Positions 55,416-63,617 of a stretch of 64,000 nt of DNA are shown piece after piece. The translations under genes and the position numbers were made by a program. This DNA is from Pseudomonas sp. MRSN 12121. Its GTDB lineage: Bacteria; Pseudomonadota; Gammaproteobacteria; Pseudomonadales; Pseudomonadaceae. The notes beneath the pieces were generated by a model, which saw only the letters and a program-made list of their open reading frames with translations, made no database searches and was not told where the DNA came from. The number at the start of each line of letters is the position of its first letter. The first letter of the stretch is position 1. Location: assembly GCF_000931465.1 (NCBI RefSeq), contig NZ_CP010892.1, positions 2,999,388 to 3,063,387 of the forward strand, in the 5' to 3' direction.

Positions 55416-55427
55416 CCTATAACCAAT
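55416..55427 (-). promoter_or_regulatory. MocR-cluster motif upstream of cupin gene
   Basis: On the minus strand ATTGGTTATAGG, preceded by a CCGGG box. The same element recurs at 55834 and 57396 before the other genes of this cluster. Confidence 0.5.
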
Positions 55428-55454
55428 CCCGGTAAAGAACGGCAGACCAATGCT

Positions 55455-55736
55455 TCAGTGGTCGAAATCCAGGGCGCAGGCCAGGCGTCGGGCCAGCAGG
55501 TCGATGAAGCCCTGGGCCGCCGGCAGGTTGAAGTGTGCCTGCATCTCGGCCGCGGAGCGCCACTGGCCGTGCACGCTCCAACGCTGCGGGTCGAGGTGGT
55601 CGCGGCGCAGTTCGTAGCCCAGGCAGCCGGGGGCCTGGCGCAGGGTCGCCAGCAGCTGGTTCAGGTGTTCGCCGAGTTCGTCCGCGCGGCCCTGGGCGGC
55701 GCGGATCCGAATGCTGTTGCTCGCGGTACTGGACAT
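55455..55736 (-). CDS. antibiotic biosynthesis monooxygenase-like protein
   Basis: A 93-residue small ABM-domain (dimeric alpha-beta barrel) protein: IRIRAAQGRADELGEHLNQLLATLRQAPGCLGYELRRD, then WSVHGQWRSAAEMQAHFNLPAAQGF. Such proteins are putative monooxygenases or quinone-binding folds. ATG 55736 is chosen; upstream frame is a proline-rich shadow. The motif ATTGGTTATTGG lies 98 bases upstream. Confidence 0.85.
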   Translation of the reverse strand: MSSTASNSIRIRAAQGRADELGEHLNQLLATLRQAPGCLGYELRRDHLDPQRWSVHGQWRSAAEMQAHFNLPAAQGFIDLLARRLACALDFDH

Positions 55737-55833
55737 AACCAAGCCTCCGGAAATGCGCTGGCCGAGGCGCCGGGCGATGACGCGGCGCGAACGGCCGGGG
55801 GGAGGCTCAGGGTAGGGCGCCAAGGTGACAAGG

Positions 55834-55845
55834 CCAATAACCAAT
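55834..55845 (-). promoter_or_regulatory. MocR-cluster motif upstream of ABM gene
   Basis: On the minus strand ATTGGTTATTGG, preceded by CCCGCGC. One base differs from the copy at 55416. Confidence 0.5.
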
Positions 55846-55868
55846 GCGCGGGAAAAGCCCGGGGCCAA

Positions 55869-57302
55869 TCAGGCGATCTGGAGCAGGATGTCGCGCACCT
55901 TGTCCAGGGCCGGGTCGATGTCCAGGGTCTCGATGGCGCCGAAACCGATGAACAGCCCGTCCCTGGCCGGCTCCTGGTAAAAGAAGCCGTGCAGCGAATA
56001 GAGCCCGACCTCGACCTTCTTCGCCAGCTCCAGCAACAGCGGGATGTTCACCGGCACCTTGCACAGCGCCGCCATGTGGAAGCCGGCGCTGGACGGCACC
56101 GCCTGCAGCCAGGGCGAAAGGTCGCCGTTCAGGCGTTGCAGGATGCGCTCGCGGCGCCCGGCGTAGACCGTGTGGCAGCGGCGGATGTGCTTGAGCAGGT
56201 AGCCTTCGGCGATGAACTTGGCCAGGGCCCACTGCGGCAGGGTCGAGGTGTGGCAGTCGCTCAGGCGCTTAGCCTTGATCACCGCGCCGAGGATCGCCGG
56301 CGGCAGCACCGCGTAGCCCAGGCGCAACTGCGGCAGCATGGTTTTCGAGAAGGTCCCGACATAGGCCACCACGCCACGGCTGTCCAGGCTTTGCAGGGAG
56401 TCGGTAGGCCGCCCCTCGTAGCGGAACTCGCTGTCGTAGTCGTCCTCGATGACGATCGCCCCCAGTTCCCGGGCCCGTTCCAGCAGGGCCAGGCGCCGCG
56501 CGTGACTCATGGCCATGCCCAGCGGGAACTGATGGGACGGGGTGACATAGATCAGCCGCACACCGTCGGGAATCCGTTCCACCTGCAAGCCCTCGTCGTC
56601 CACCGGCACGCCGATCACCGTCGCGCCCTGGGCGTTGAACAACAGGCGCGCCGGGGTGTAGCCGGGGTCTTCCATGGCCACCAGGCTGCCCGGTTCCAAC
56701 ACCACCCGGGCGATCAGGTCCAGGGCCTGTTGCGCGCCGTTGCAGACCACGATGTCGGCATCGGTGCAGGCCACGCCACGGGAGAACGAGACGTGCCCGG
56801 CAATCGCGCTGCGCAGCGCCGGCAGGCCTTCGGGCTGGCTGTAGAAACCGCCGCCCTGGGCGATCCGCCGCAGGGCGTCCTGGGTGCAGCGCCGCCATTC
56901 TTCCTGGGGGAACTGGTTGCGTGTGGTGGCGCCGCCGATGAACTCGTAGCGCGAGGTGCCTTCCAGGGTCGGGTGGCGCAGGGGCGTGGGCAGCTCCTGC
57001 CATTTTTCCAGGCTCTGCGCGCAGGCCAGGTCGGCGGCGCGCTGCTTGCGTTCGGCCTTGACCGGCCGGGCGTTGACGAAGGTGCCGCGGCCGATCCGGC
57101 CGATCAGGAAGTTCTCGTAGGTCAGCAGGCTGTAGGTGTCCGACACGGTCTTGCGCGAGATGCCCAGCTGTTCGGCCAGCAGACGGCTGGGCGGCAGTTG
57201 CGCGCCGGCCGCCAGGCGCCCGCACTCGATGGCGTCGCGCAATTGCCGGTACAGCTGGTCGGCCAGGTCCTTGCGCCCGTTGATGACGACATGCAGTTCC
57301 AT
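55869..57302 (-). CDS. MocR-type regulator (GntR HTH + aminotransferase fold)
   Basis: A 477-residue regulator: GntR winged helix (about 1-75: DQLYRQLRDAIECGRLAAGAQLPPSRLLAEQLGISRKTVSDTY), a linker, and a PLP-dependent aminotransferase-like domain (about 120-470). FSKTMLPQLRLGYAVLP (about 325-341) contains the PLP lysine and EDDYDSEFRYEG the conserved aspartates. MocR proteins sense PLP or amines. Divergent from the AhpD-like/azoreductase genes, with three related motifs ATTGGYTATWGG at surrounding promoters that it probably binds. Confidence 0.92.
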   Translation of the reverse strand: MELHVVINGRKDLADQLYRQLRDAIECGRLAAGAQLPPSRLLAEQLGISRKTVSDTYSLLTYENFLIGRIGRGTFVNARPVKAERKQRAADLACAQSLEKWQELPTPLRHPTLEGTSRYEFIGGATTRNQFPQEEWRRCTQDALRRIAQGGGFYSQPEGLPALRSAIAGHVSFSRGVACTDADIVVCNGAQQALDLIARVVLEPGSLVAMEDPGYTPARLLFNAQGATVIGVPVDDEGLQVERIPDGVRLIYVTPSHQFPLGMAMSHARRLALLERARELGAIVIEDDYDSEFRYEGRPTDSLQSLDSRGVVAYVGTFSKTMLPQLRLGYAVLPPAILGAVIKAKRLSDCHTSTLPQWALAKFIAEGYLLKHIRRCHTVYAGRRERILQRLNGDLSPWLQAVPSSAGFHMAALCKVPVNIPLLLELAKKVEVGLYSLHGFFYQEPARDGLFIGFGAIETLDIDPALDKVRDILLQIA

Positions 57303-57395
57303 CGATGAGATTCCAGAACGATCGGTGCCCGCCAGATTACCCGCAAGGCCGGGTTTGGTGTAGCAGCCTACGGTGGACTGCCGATAAACCCGCGG

Positions 57396-57407
57396 ATTGG
57401 CTATAGG
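57396..57407 (+). promoter_or_regulatory. MocR-cluster motif upstream of AhpD-like gene
   Basis: ATTGGCTATAGG, preceded by CCCGCGG, 35 bases before ATG 57442 in the divergent region between the MocR gene and the AhpD-like gene. The TATAGG part may overlap the -10. Confidence 0.5.
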
Positions 57408-57441
57408 GGTGGGCGGGGGCGGCCCTTAGGCTAGGAACCAC

Positions 57442-57909
57442 ATGATTGCAACGCTACGGTGCCCGCCGATGGAACCCCGTCTGGATTACTACACCGCCTC
57501 GCCGGAAGCCCTCAAGGGATTGCTGCTGCTCGAAGCCCAGAGCTTCGAGCTGTCGATCGAGAAGCCGTTGCTGGAACTGGTGAAGATCCGCGTCTCGCAA
57601 CTCAACCACTGCGCCTTCTGCTGTGACATGCACGCGGTGCAGGCGCGGCAGAACGGCGAGGATGAGCGGCGCCTGTATGCCCTCTGCGTGTGGCGCGACT
57701 CGGGGCTGTTCAGCCCGCGGGAAAAAGCCGCGCTGGCCTGGAGCGAGGCGGTGACCCGCTTGCCCGAGGGCGCGGTGCCGGACTCGCTGTTCCAGGCCGT
57801 GCGCGGTGAATTCAGCGAGCGCGAGCTGGTCGACCTGACCGTCGCGGTGGCCGCCATCAATTGCTGGAACCGCCTGGCCGTGGCGTTCGGCCAGCAGCCC
57901 AGCCCCTGA
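57442..57909 (+). CDS. carboxymuconolactone decarboxylase/AhpD-like protein
   Basis: A 155-residue cytosolic protein with the AhpD-type active-site region EKPLLELVKIRVSQLNHCAFCCDMHA (about 44-69), where CxxC (CAFC) and the downstream histidine are the thiol peroxidase residues. It may reduce peroxides or act on a lactone. ATG 57442 has AGGA at good spacing; the family usually begins MEPRLDYY, which is ATG 57469, so the start is uncertain. It precedes the azoreductase gene and probably shares its message. Confidence 0.87.
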   Translation: MIATLRCPPMEPRLDYYTASPEALKGLLLLEAQSFELSIEKPLLELVKIRVSQLNHCAFCCDMHAVQARQNGEDERRLYALCVWRDSGLFSPREKAALAWSEAVTRLPEGAVPDSLFQAVRGEFSERELVDLTVAVAAINCWNRLAVAFGQQPSP

Positions 57910-57942
57910 CCCCATTCTTTCAACCCAACCAAGGTAACTGTG

Positions 57943-58572
57943 ATGAAACTGCTGCACGTCGATGCCAGCGCCAAAGGCGAACGTTCCAACTCCCGCGCCC
58001 TGGGCCGCCACTTCATCGAGCGGCTGCAAGGCCTGGGGGTCGATCTGCAGATCGACTACCTGGACCTGGCGGTGGACGCCCCGGCCCCTGTCAGCGAGGC
58101 CTTCGCCATCGCCACCTACACCCATCCCGAGGCCCGCACGCCGCAGATGCGCCAGACCCTGGCGGCCTCGGATGCCTTGTGCCGGCGAGTGATGGACGCC
58201 GATGCCTGCCTGTTCGCCATGCCGATGTACAACTGGTCGATGCCCTCGACCTTCAAGGCCTTCATCGACAGCATCACCCGCACCGAGCTGACTTACCTCA
58301 ACACCCCGGACGGCATCGTCGGCCAGCTGACCCGGCAGAAGGTGCTGTTCCTCACCAGCCGCGGCGCCGACCTGCGCCCGGGCAACCCCATGGCCTGGAT
58401 GGACGCCCTGACCCCGGCGCTGAAAGCCGCCTTTGCCTTTATCGGCGTGCGCAGCCCGCTGTTCGTCGATGCGCAGCCGCTGCAATTCGCCGACCCCGAG
58501 GCACGGGAGCAAGCCCTGCAGCGGGCGAGGGGCGAGTTGGATGTGGTGGCCAGGCAGTGGGCCGCCGCGTAA
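57943..58572 (+). CDS. azoR: FMN-dependent NADH-azoreductase
   Basis: A 209-residue flavodoxin-fold enzyme that reduces azo compounds and quinones with NADH. Motifs: LLHVDASAKGERSNSRALGRHFIE (about 3-26), AMPMYNWSMPSTFKAFIDSITR (about 88-109, FMN phosphate/isoalloxazine loop) and FLTSRGADLRPGNPM (about 139-153). It matches the AzoR family in length. ATG 57943 is preferred to GTG 57940. It lies 33 bases after the AhpD-like gene, likely as one operon controlled by the MocR regulator. A REP pair follows. Confidence 0.9.
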   Translation: MKLLHVDASAKGERSNSRALGRHFIERLQGLGVDLQIDYLDLAVDAPAPVSEAFAIATYTHPEARTPQMRQTLAASDALCRRVMDADACLFAMPMYNWSMPSTFKAFIDSITRTELTYLNTPDGIVGQLTRQKVLFLTSRGADLRPGNPMAWMDALTPALKAAFAFIGVRSPLFVDAQPLQFADPEAREQALQRARGELDVVARQWAAA

Positions 58573-58592
58573 CGGCGACGGCTGCGCCGTCT

Positions 58593-58671
58593 ATCGCGGG
58601 CAAGCCTCGCTCCTACAGGTCATGCGTACCTTGTAGGAGCGAGCGGGCGGCGATCCGACTTGCCCGCGATA
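58593..58671. repeat. REP inverted pair (CGGGCAAGCCTCGC variant)
   Basis: Inverted copies of ATCGCGGGCAAGCCTCGC then TCCTACA and TGTAGGAGCG ... TTGCCCGCGAT between azoR and the convergent small gene. Confidence 0.88.
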
Positions 58672-58695
58672 AGGCCCGAAAGGCCAACGCAAAAC

Positions 58696-59025
58696 TCAAG
58701 GCCGCTGCGGCTTCACCGAACTGCCAAAGGTATTGCCCATCCGCGTGCCGGTGGCCGCCGGCGTGGATAGGCCCATCTGGTTCGGCGCGCGCCGCTCGAT
58801 CGGCACCTGCATGGCCTCGCGGTTTTTCTGCGCGGCCTTGGCGGCGTCGGGGTCGTTGCCCATCTGCTTGCTCAGGCAGCCATAGTCCGGGGCCTTGTAG
58901 CCGCCCACGCTGACGTCGACGCAACCCTCGGTGGCCGGTGTGGCCTTGGGGGGGGCCGCGGCCTGGACGGCCAGCGACAGGGCACCGAGCAGCAGGCTGC
59001 CGGCGAGGGGGAAAAGGTGTTTCAT
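58696..59025 (-). CDS. small exported protein (109 aa)
   Basis: A 109-residue protein with a signal peptide (LFPLAGSLLLGALSLAVQAAA) and a mature part with two cysteines (GCVDVSVGGYKAPDYGCLSKQM), suggesting a disulfide, then a polar region. I do not recognise the family. ATG 59025 fits the signal start; a frame open to 59094 is not credible. It is divergent from the VreA-like gene and may belong to the envelope. Confidence 0.75.
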   Translation of the reverse strand: MKHLFPLAGSLLLGALSLAVQAAAPPKATPATEGCVDVSVGGYKAPDYGCLSKQMGNDPDAAKAAQKNREAMQVPIERRAPNQMGLSTPAATGTRMGNTFGSSVKPQRP

Positions 59026-59176
59026 CGGGGGCCTCCTGGCGGGCCCGCGAGGGCCGTTGTGGGCCTTGAGTGTAAAGCAAGGCCGGCCGCGCAAAGGTGA
59101 TGGTTTTTTTGCGCGTGCGGTAACACCAGATTCATAAACTGGCCTCAGGATGACGGTTTTCAGGGACAGGTCAGCC

Positions 59177-59920
59177 GTGCAGCGACGCCGGGCGAAGGTC
59201 GGTTATCGGTGTTTCTTTCACGCGGGGTTCGCGCGCTGTGGCCTTGCGCTGCTGTTGGCGCTGGCGGTCGCGCCTGCCAGCGGCGCGACGCCTGTCGCGG
59301 CGGCGCCGGCCGACTCGCGGCAACGGCTGGACCTGGACATCGCCGCGCAAGACCTGGCCGACGCCCTGGAACTGTTCAGCCGTTCGACCGGGATGGCGGT
59401 GCTGGTCGACCGCGAGCTGACCCGCGGGCGCCGCTCGGTGCGGGTCCAGGGACGCTACAGCGCCCGGGATGCCTTGAGTCGCTTGCTGACAGGGAGTGGT
59501 TTGATGGCCCGTTACGCCCGTTCCGATGCCTTTACCTTGCAAGTCGCCCAGCTCAGCGATCCGCCCACCGCCAGCAGCGCGGGCGGCAGCGCCGGGGCCT
59601 GGGCCGGCAGCAGTTTCGCCAGTGCCCTGCAACGCGCGGTGGAGGCCGGCCTGTGCCGTTCGGAACTGACCCGGCCCGGGCGCTACCGTGCGGTTCTGCA
59701 ACTGTGGATCGACCGCGGCGGGCATATCGAACACAGCCGCCTGCTCACCACCACCGGCGATCTGCAACGTGACGAGGCGCTGGTGCAGCGCCTCGCCGAG
59801 ACCTGGGTCGAACGACCCGCGCCGAGTTCGCTGCGCCAGCCAGTGACCTTGCTCCTGTTGCCCGACAGCACAGGAAAACCCATGGATTGCCGACAACGGG
59901 AAGGAGCCTCCGGGGCATGA
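59177..59920 (+). CDS. vreA: VreA-like STN + TonB-C domain protein
   Basis: A 247-residue exported protein: signal sequence (ALLLALAVAPASGATP), a secretin/TonB short N-terminal (STN) domain (about 45-115: LDLDIAAQDLADALELFSRSTGMAVLVDREL, then GRYSARDALSRLLTGSGL), and a C-terminal part like TonB-C (YRAVLQLWIDRGGHIEHSRLLTTTGDLQRDEALVQRL). It lacks an outer-membrane beta-barrel, as in VreA of the PUMA3 system, which signals to VreI through VreR. I prefer GTG 59177 (AGGGACAGG upstream) over ATG 59150. Its stop overlaps vreI. Confidence 0.82.
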   Translation: MQRRRAKVGYRCFFHAGFARCGLALLLALAVAPASGATPVAAAPADSRQRLDLDIAAQDLADALELFSRSTGMAVLVDRELTRGRRSVRVQGRYSARDALSRLLTGSGLMARYARSDAFTLQVAQLSDPPTASSAGGSAGAWAGSSFASALQRAVEAGLCRSELTRPGRYRAVLQLWIDRGGHIEHSRLLTTTGDLQRDEALVQRLAETWVERPAPSSLRQPVTLLLLPDSTGKPMDCRQREGASGA

Positions 59921-60462
59921 AGAATACCGGACACAGTCCGATGGTCAGGTTGTTCCTGACCTCCTATGACGACTTCAAGGCGCGCCTGCGCCGCCGGCTG
60001 GGCTCGGAGGACCTGGCCAACGACGTGCTGCATGAGACCTACCTGCGGGTCGACCGCATGGAAACGCCGCCGGACCTGGCCCAGCCCAATGCCTACCTCT
60101 ATCGCATGGCCCTGAACATCGCCGCCGACCGCCGCCAGGCCGATGCCCGGCTGCTCACCGGCAGCGAGGTCGAGGAGCTGCTGCAGATCGGCGACGAGGC
60201 CCTGGACCCGTCGCGGGTGGTGGGCGGGCAGAAGGAAATCCAGTGCCTGCTCAAGGCGCTCTACGAGTTGCCGGCGCGGCGCCGGCGGATCTTCATCGCC
60301 GCGCGCCTGGAAGAGGCGCCGCACCTGGAAATATCCCAGCGCTTCGGCATTTCGACACGGATGGTCGAGAAGGAAATCAAGGCGGCCCTGGGCCATTGCG
60401 CCGCGCGCCTTGAAAGAAAAGTGATTCGGCGGTTCGGTCCCGGGGCCGGAAAACCGTCCTAG
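59917..60462 (+). CDS. vreI: VreI-like ECF sigma factor
   Basis: A 181-residue ECF sigma factor: region 2 (about 12-75: LFLTSYDDFKARLRRRLGSEDLANDVLHETYLRV and AYLYRMALNIAADRRQ) and region 4 (about 118-168: LLKALYELPARRRRIFIAARLEEAPHLEISQRFGISTRMVEKEIKAAL). It belongs to the iron/CSS (FecI-like) group. ATG 59917 overlaps the VreA stop (ATGA), so they are coupled. It should direct RNA polymerase to hxc and related genes when VreR is inactivated. Confidence 0.9.
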   Translation: MKNTGHSPMVRLFLTSYDDFKARLRRRLGSEDLANDVLHETYLRVDRMETPPDLAQPNAYLYRMALNIAADRRQADARLLTGSEVEELLQIGDEALDPSRVVGGQKEIQCLLKALYELPARRRRIFIAARLEEAPHLEISQRFGISTRMVEKEIKAALGHCAARLERKVIRRFGPGAGKPS

Positions 60463-60502
60463 TCACTAGAGTCCCCCGAATAATCCGTGAGTACCCGCAC
60501 GC

Positions 60503-61450
60503 TTGAACATCTTTAGCATCTCCACCTCTCGGGCCGCACCGGACCACCGCTTGCGCAACGAGGCCCAGGATTGGCTGCTCCTGCTGACGTCGGGGCGGGC
60601 TACTGCCGCCGATGCCCGGGCGCTGCAACAGTGGTGCGCGCAGAGCCCGCAGCATGCCGCGGCGTTCGAGCAGGCCAAGCGCCTGTGGCACGGGCTCAAG
60701 CCCGCGGCCGAGGCGTGCCAGGCCACAGGGCCGCGGCACTTCGGCCGGCGGGCGTTCCTCGGCGGCGCGTTGGCGGCCTCGGTGGCGCTGCTGGCGGTGC
60801 GGGTCTCGGTGCCCGGCGGTTTTGCCGGGCTCGGCGCCGACTACCAGACGGCGGTCGGCGAGCAGCGCCGGGTCGACCTGGACGACGGCCTGAGCCTGGA
60901 ACTCAACACCCAGACCCGCCTCAGCCGCCGCGAACTGGCCGCCGGCGGGCAGGGCCTGGAGCTGCTCGAAGGCGAGGTCGAGGTGTCGAGTCGCGGTGCG
61001 CTGCCGGTTCGGGTCCAGGCCGGCAACGGCTGGCTGAGCGCGTCCCGGGCGCGCTTCAATGTGCGCAATACCGACCACAGCGTGTGCGTGACCTGTATCG
61101 ACGGCGCCTTACAGGTCGAGGTCGGCGGCCGCCTGATCCGCCTGGACAGCGGCCGCCAGCTGACCTACGACAGCCAGCGGGTGGGCGAGCCGAAAGCGGT
61201 GGATCCGACGACGGTGATCGCCTGGCGCGAGCAGGTCCTGGTGTTCGACAACGCCACCCTCAACACCGTGATCGACGAAATCAACCGCTACCGCCCGGGC
61301 ATGCTGGTGCTGCTCAACGCCGAACTGGGCAAGCGCAAGGTGCAGGCGCGTTTCAACCTCAACCAGCTGGCCGGCGTGGCCCTGCTGATCCGCGACGCCT
61401 ACGGCGCCAAGTGCACCGAACTGCCGGGCGGGGTGGTGCTGTTGAGCTGA
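60503..61450 (+). CDS. vreR: VreR-like FecR-family anti-sigma factor
   Basis: A 315-residue regulator with the N-terminal ASD (about 10-75: DHRLRNEAQDWLLLLTSGRATAADARALQQW), a TM helix (about 86-102: RAFLGGALAASVALLAV) and a periplasmic FecR domain (about 112-215: YQTAVGEQRRVDLDDGLSLELNTQT, LLEGEVEVSSRG), ending with an STN-like region (FDNATLNTVIDEINRY). It holds VreI at the membrane. No ATG exists; a stop at 60488 leaves only TTG 60503 as start. It is followed by REP elements and the tandem array. Confidence 0.9.
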   Translation: MNIFSISTSRAAPDHRLRNEAQDWLLLLTSGRATAADARALQQWCAQSPQHAAAFEQAKRLWHGLKPAAEACQATGPRHFGRRAFLGGALAASVALLAVRVSVPGGFAGLGADYQTAVGEQRRVDLDDGLSLELNTQTRLSRRELAAGGQGLELLEGEVEVSSRGALPVRVQAGNGWLSASRARFNVRNTDHSVCVTCIDGALQVEVGGRLIRLDSGRQLTYDSQRVGEPKAVDPTTVIAWREQVLVFDNATLNTVIDEINRYRPGMLVLLNAELGKRKVQARFNLNQLAGVALLIRDAYGAKCTELPGGVVLLS

Positions 61451-61475
61451 TGCGTGGCAAGCCGGCACGAAACCG

Positions 61476-61556
61476 GTAGGCGCGAAGCCTGCTCGCGACG
61501 GCACCCGTTCAGACGCCCCGCAGCGCCTGCATCGCGGGCAAGCCTCGCTCCTACGG
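61476..61556. repeat. REP inverted pair (CGGGCAAGCCTCGC variant)
   Basis: GTAGGCGCGAAGCCTGCTCGCGA and its inverted partner ATCGCGGGCAAGCCTCGC lie just after vreR, directly upstream of the tandem REPIN array. Confidence 0.85.
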
Positions 61557-61589
61557 CCCACGGATTTCCGCGACTTTATACACCTACCC

Positions 61590-62410
61590 TGTAGCCGCTG
61601 CCGAGCCTTGGCGAGGCTGCGATCGGCCCGCAGGGCCGCCAAACCTGCTGCCGCGCAATAGCTGGAAAAACACGGTGCCTGCCTGGCGAGTCCTGCGGCC
61701 TCGATCGCAGCCTCGCCGGGGCTCGGCAGAGGCTACGGGGATGGGGTTCCGGCAGGTGGTTTCGCGGCGTTTTGGCATCGATGCAGATCGGTTCTTGCGG
61801 CCGACCTGCTTTGTGTAGCCGCTGCCGAGCGCCAGCGAGGCTGCGATCGGCCCGCAGGGCCGCCAAACCTGCCGCCGCGCACTATCTGGAAAAACGCGGT
61901 GTCTGCCTGGCGAGTCCTACGGCCTCGATCGCAGCCTCGCCGGGGCTCGGCAGCGGCTACGGGGATGGGGTTCCGGCAGGTGGTTTCGCGGCGTTTTTGG
62001 CATCGATGCAGATCGGTTCTTGCGGCCGACCTGCTTTGTGTAGCCGCTGCCGAGCGCCAGCGAGGCTGCGATCGGCCCGCAGGGCCGCCAAACCTGCTGC
62101 CGCGCAATAGCTGGAAAAACACGGTGCCTGCCTGGCGAGTCCTGCGGCCTCGATCGCAGCCTCGCCGGGGCTCGGCAGCGGCTACGGGAATGGGGTTTCG
62201 GCAGGTGGTTTCGCGGTGTTTTTGGTATCGATGCAAATCGGTTCTTGCGGCCGACCTGCCTTGTGTAGCCGCTGCCGAGCGCAGCGAGGCTGCGATCGGC
62301 CCGCAGGGCCGCCAAACCTGCCGCCGCGCAATAGCTGGAAAAACGCGGTGCCTGCCTGGCGAGTCCTGCGGCCTCGATCGCAGCCTCGCCGGGGCTCGGC
62401 AGCGGCTACG
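61590..62410. repeat. four tandem REPIN units, about 225-bp period
   Basis: Units begin at 61590, 61814, 62039 and 62264 (spacing 224, 225, 225). Each holds the inverted GTAGCCGCTGCCGAGC pair plus a spacer with a conserved core (CGGCAGGTGGTTTCGCGG and ATCGATGCAGATCGG); the last copy ends at the right REP without the spacer. Between copies only scattered point changes are visible. All six-frame ORFs here are shadows of the repeat. The array fills the 979-base gap between vreR and hxcW. Confidence 0.93.
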
Positions 62411-62429
62411 GGGGGAGTTCTTTGGCGGG

Positions 62430-63053
62430 TTAGTCCAGGGGGCCGAGCACCTGGCGGTAGCGCTCTTCGCCTTGCGGCGTCTGGCGCACCAGGCGGATTT
62501 CCAGGCCGGGCGGGTTTTCCTTGCGGTTGCCGCTGAGCTGGCGCCAGCCCTTGTCCCGGTCCCAGACCCGGACCTGCAGCTCGCTGACCTGCTCCAGCAC
62601 CGCCACGGGGTTTTTCGGCGCGGGCAGCGGGTAGCGGTCCCGGGCCGGCGCCGCCGCGCGGTACAGGGTGTCGCCCTTGAGCCACCAGCGCACCCGTTGC
62701 AGGCCGTCGCCGGGTGTGGCCGCGCTGCGGATCACGTCCAGGCGGAAGGTGCCGCTGTCGGTGCCGCGCACAGTCAGGGCCGCCGGCACGTCGGCGGCTT
62801 CATTGTCGACCCCGGGCAGCGCCGGTTCCGCCAGTTCGACGCTGGCCCGCAGCGCCACGTCCCGCTCCAGCTGGTGCAGAGTGCGCAGCAGCACCTCGGT
62901 CTGTTCGCTGCTGGCCTGCAGATGGCTGTCGGCGCGGCTGACGCTGTCCAGGCCGCGCCAGGCGATCACGCTGACCACCGCCATCAACAGGATCGCCACC
63001 ATCACTTCGATCAAGGTGAAGCCGCCTTGCCGGGGCGTTGGGCCGGCCCTCAT
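62430..63053 (-). CDS. hxcW: type II secretion pseudopilin GspJ (HxcW-like)
   Basis: A 207-residue minor pseudopilin. The N-terminus has the prepilin peptidase site and first helix: QGGFTLIEVMVAILLMAVVSVIAW, with glycine before phenylalanine and the +5 glutamate; the rest (ADSHLQASSEQTEVLLRTLHQLERDVALRA) follows GspJ. It should cap the secretion pseudopilus of the Hxc system. ATG 63053 overlaps the upstream GspH stop by four bases. Symbol by analogy with P. aeruginosa gene order. Confidence 0.88.
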   Translation of the reverse strand: MRAGPTPRQGGFTLIEVMVAILLMAVVSVIAWRGLDSVSRADSHLQASSEQTEVLLRTLHQLERDVALRASVELAEPALPGVDNEAADVPAALTVRGTDSGTFRLDVIRSAATPGDGLQRVRWWLKGDTLYRAAAPARDRYPLPAPKNPVAVLEQVSELQVRVWDRDKGWRQLSGNRKENPPGLEIRLVRQTPQGEERYRQVLGPLD

Positions 63054-63511
63054 GGCAGCGCCACCACACGCACCTGGCCGGTGGCCGAGCGCTGCACCGT
63101 CAGGCTGTACTGGCCGTCGGACAACTGCACCTGCAACGGCGCGTCGATCCACTCGGCATTGAGCACCAGGCGCGGGCCGGGCTCCACCCGTGCCTTGACC
63201 GAGGGGCTGGCCCAGCGCCGCGGCCGCAGCTGCGGGTCGTCCTTGAACCGATCGACACCGCGCCCGTCGTCGCTGGGGCGGCTGAAGGCGAAGCCCTTGG
63301 CGTCCGCCTGCCAACTGATCGGCCGGCCGTCCACCCGCGCCTCGGCCTGGGCCACCTGGAGCAGCTGGGCCAGGCGCTCGGCGTCCTGGCGCAGGCCCTG
63401 CAGCGGGTCGGGGCGGATGCTCAGGCTGATGGCGGCGCTGGCGATCCCGATGATCACCAGCACCACCATCAGCTCGATCAGGGTGAAGCCCTGTTGTCGG
63501 GATGGGGTCAT
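63050..63511 (-). CDS. hxcU: type II secretion pseudopilin GspH (HxcU-like)
   Basis: A 153-residue pseudopilin with QGFTLIELMVVLVIIGIASA at residues 7-26 (prepilin cleavage after glycine, +5 glutamate) and the GspH-type remainder (LAQLLQVAQAEARVDGRPISWQADAKGFAF, ...VQRSATGQVRV). It is the first gene of the pair with hxcW and is divergent from the GspC gene. In P. aeruginosa the corresponding order is W, U, P. Confidence 0.88.
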   Translation of the reverse strand: MTPSRQQGFTLIELMVVLVIIGIASAAISLSIRPDPLQGLRQDAERLAQLLQVAQAEARVDGRPISWQADAKGFAFSRPSDDGRGVDRFKDDPQLRPRRWASPSVKARVEPGPRLVLNAEWIDAPLQVQLSDGQYSLTVQRSATGQVRVVALP

Positions 63512-63617
63512 GGGCGCGCCTCCTGTGCGTTGCTTTTTATCCTGCCCGGCGAATGTGAAATAAAAACGTGACCATTGCGCGCTAGGCTGCCCCTACGGAC
63601 AACAGGAGGTCCTTGCC

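Noticed and set aside
61590..62410. CRISPR array
   Set aside because: Repeat period is about 225 bp and the spacers are themselves nearly identical, unlike CRISPR. No cas gene is nearby.
61733..63563. Several long frames in the tandem-repeat region
   Set aside because: Their proteins repeat the same segments because they are translations of the REPIN units, and parts are antisense to the pseudopilin genes.
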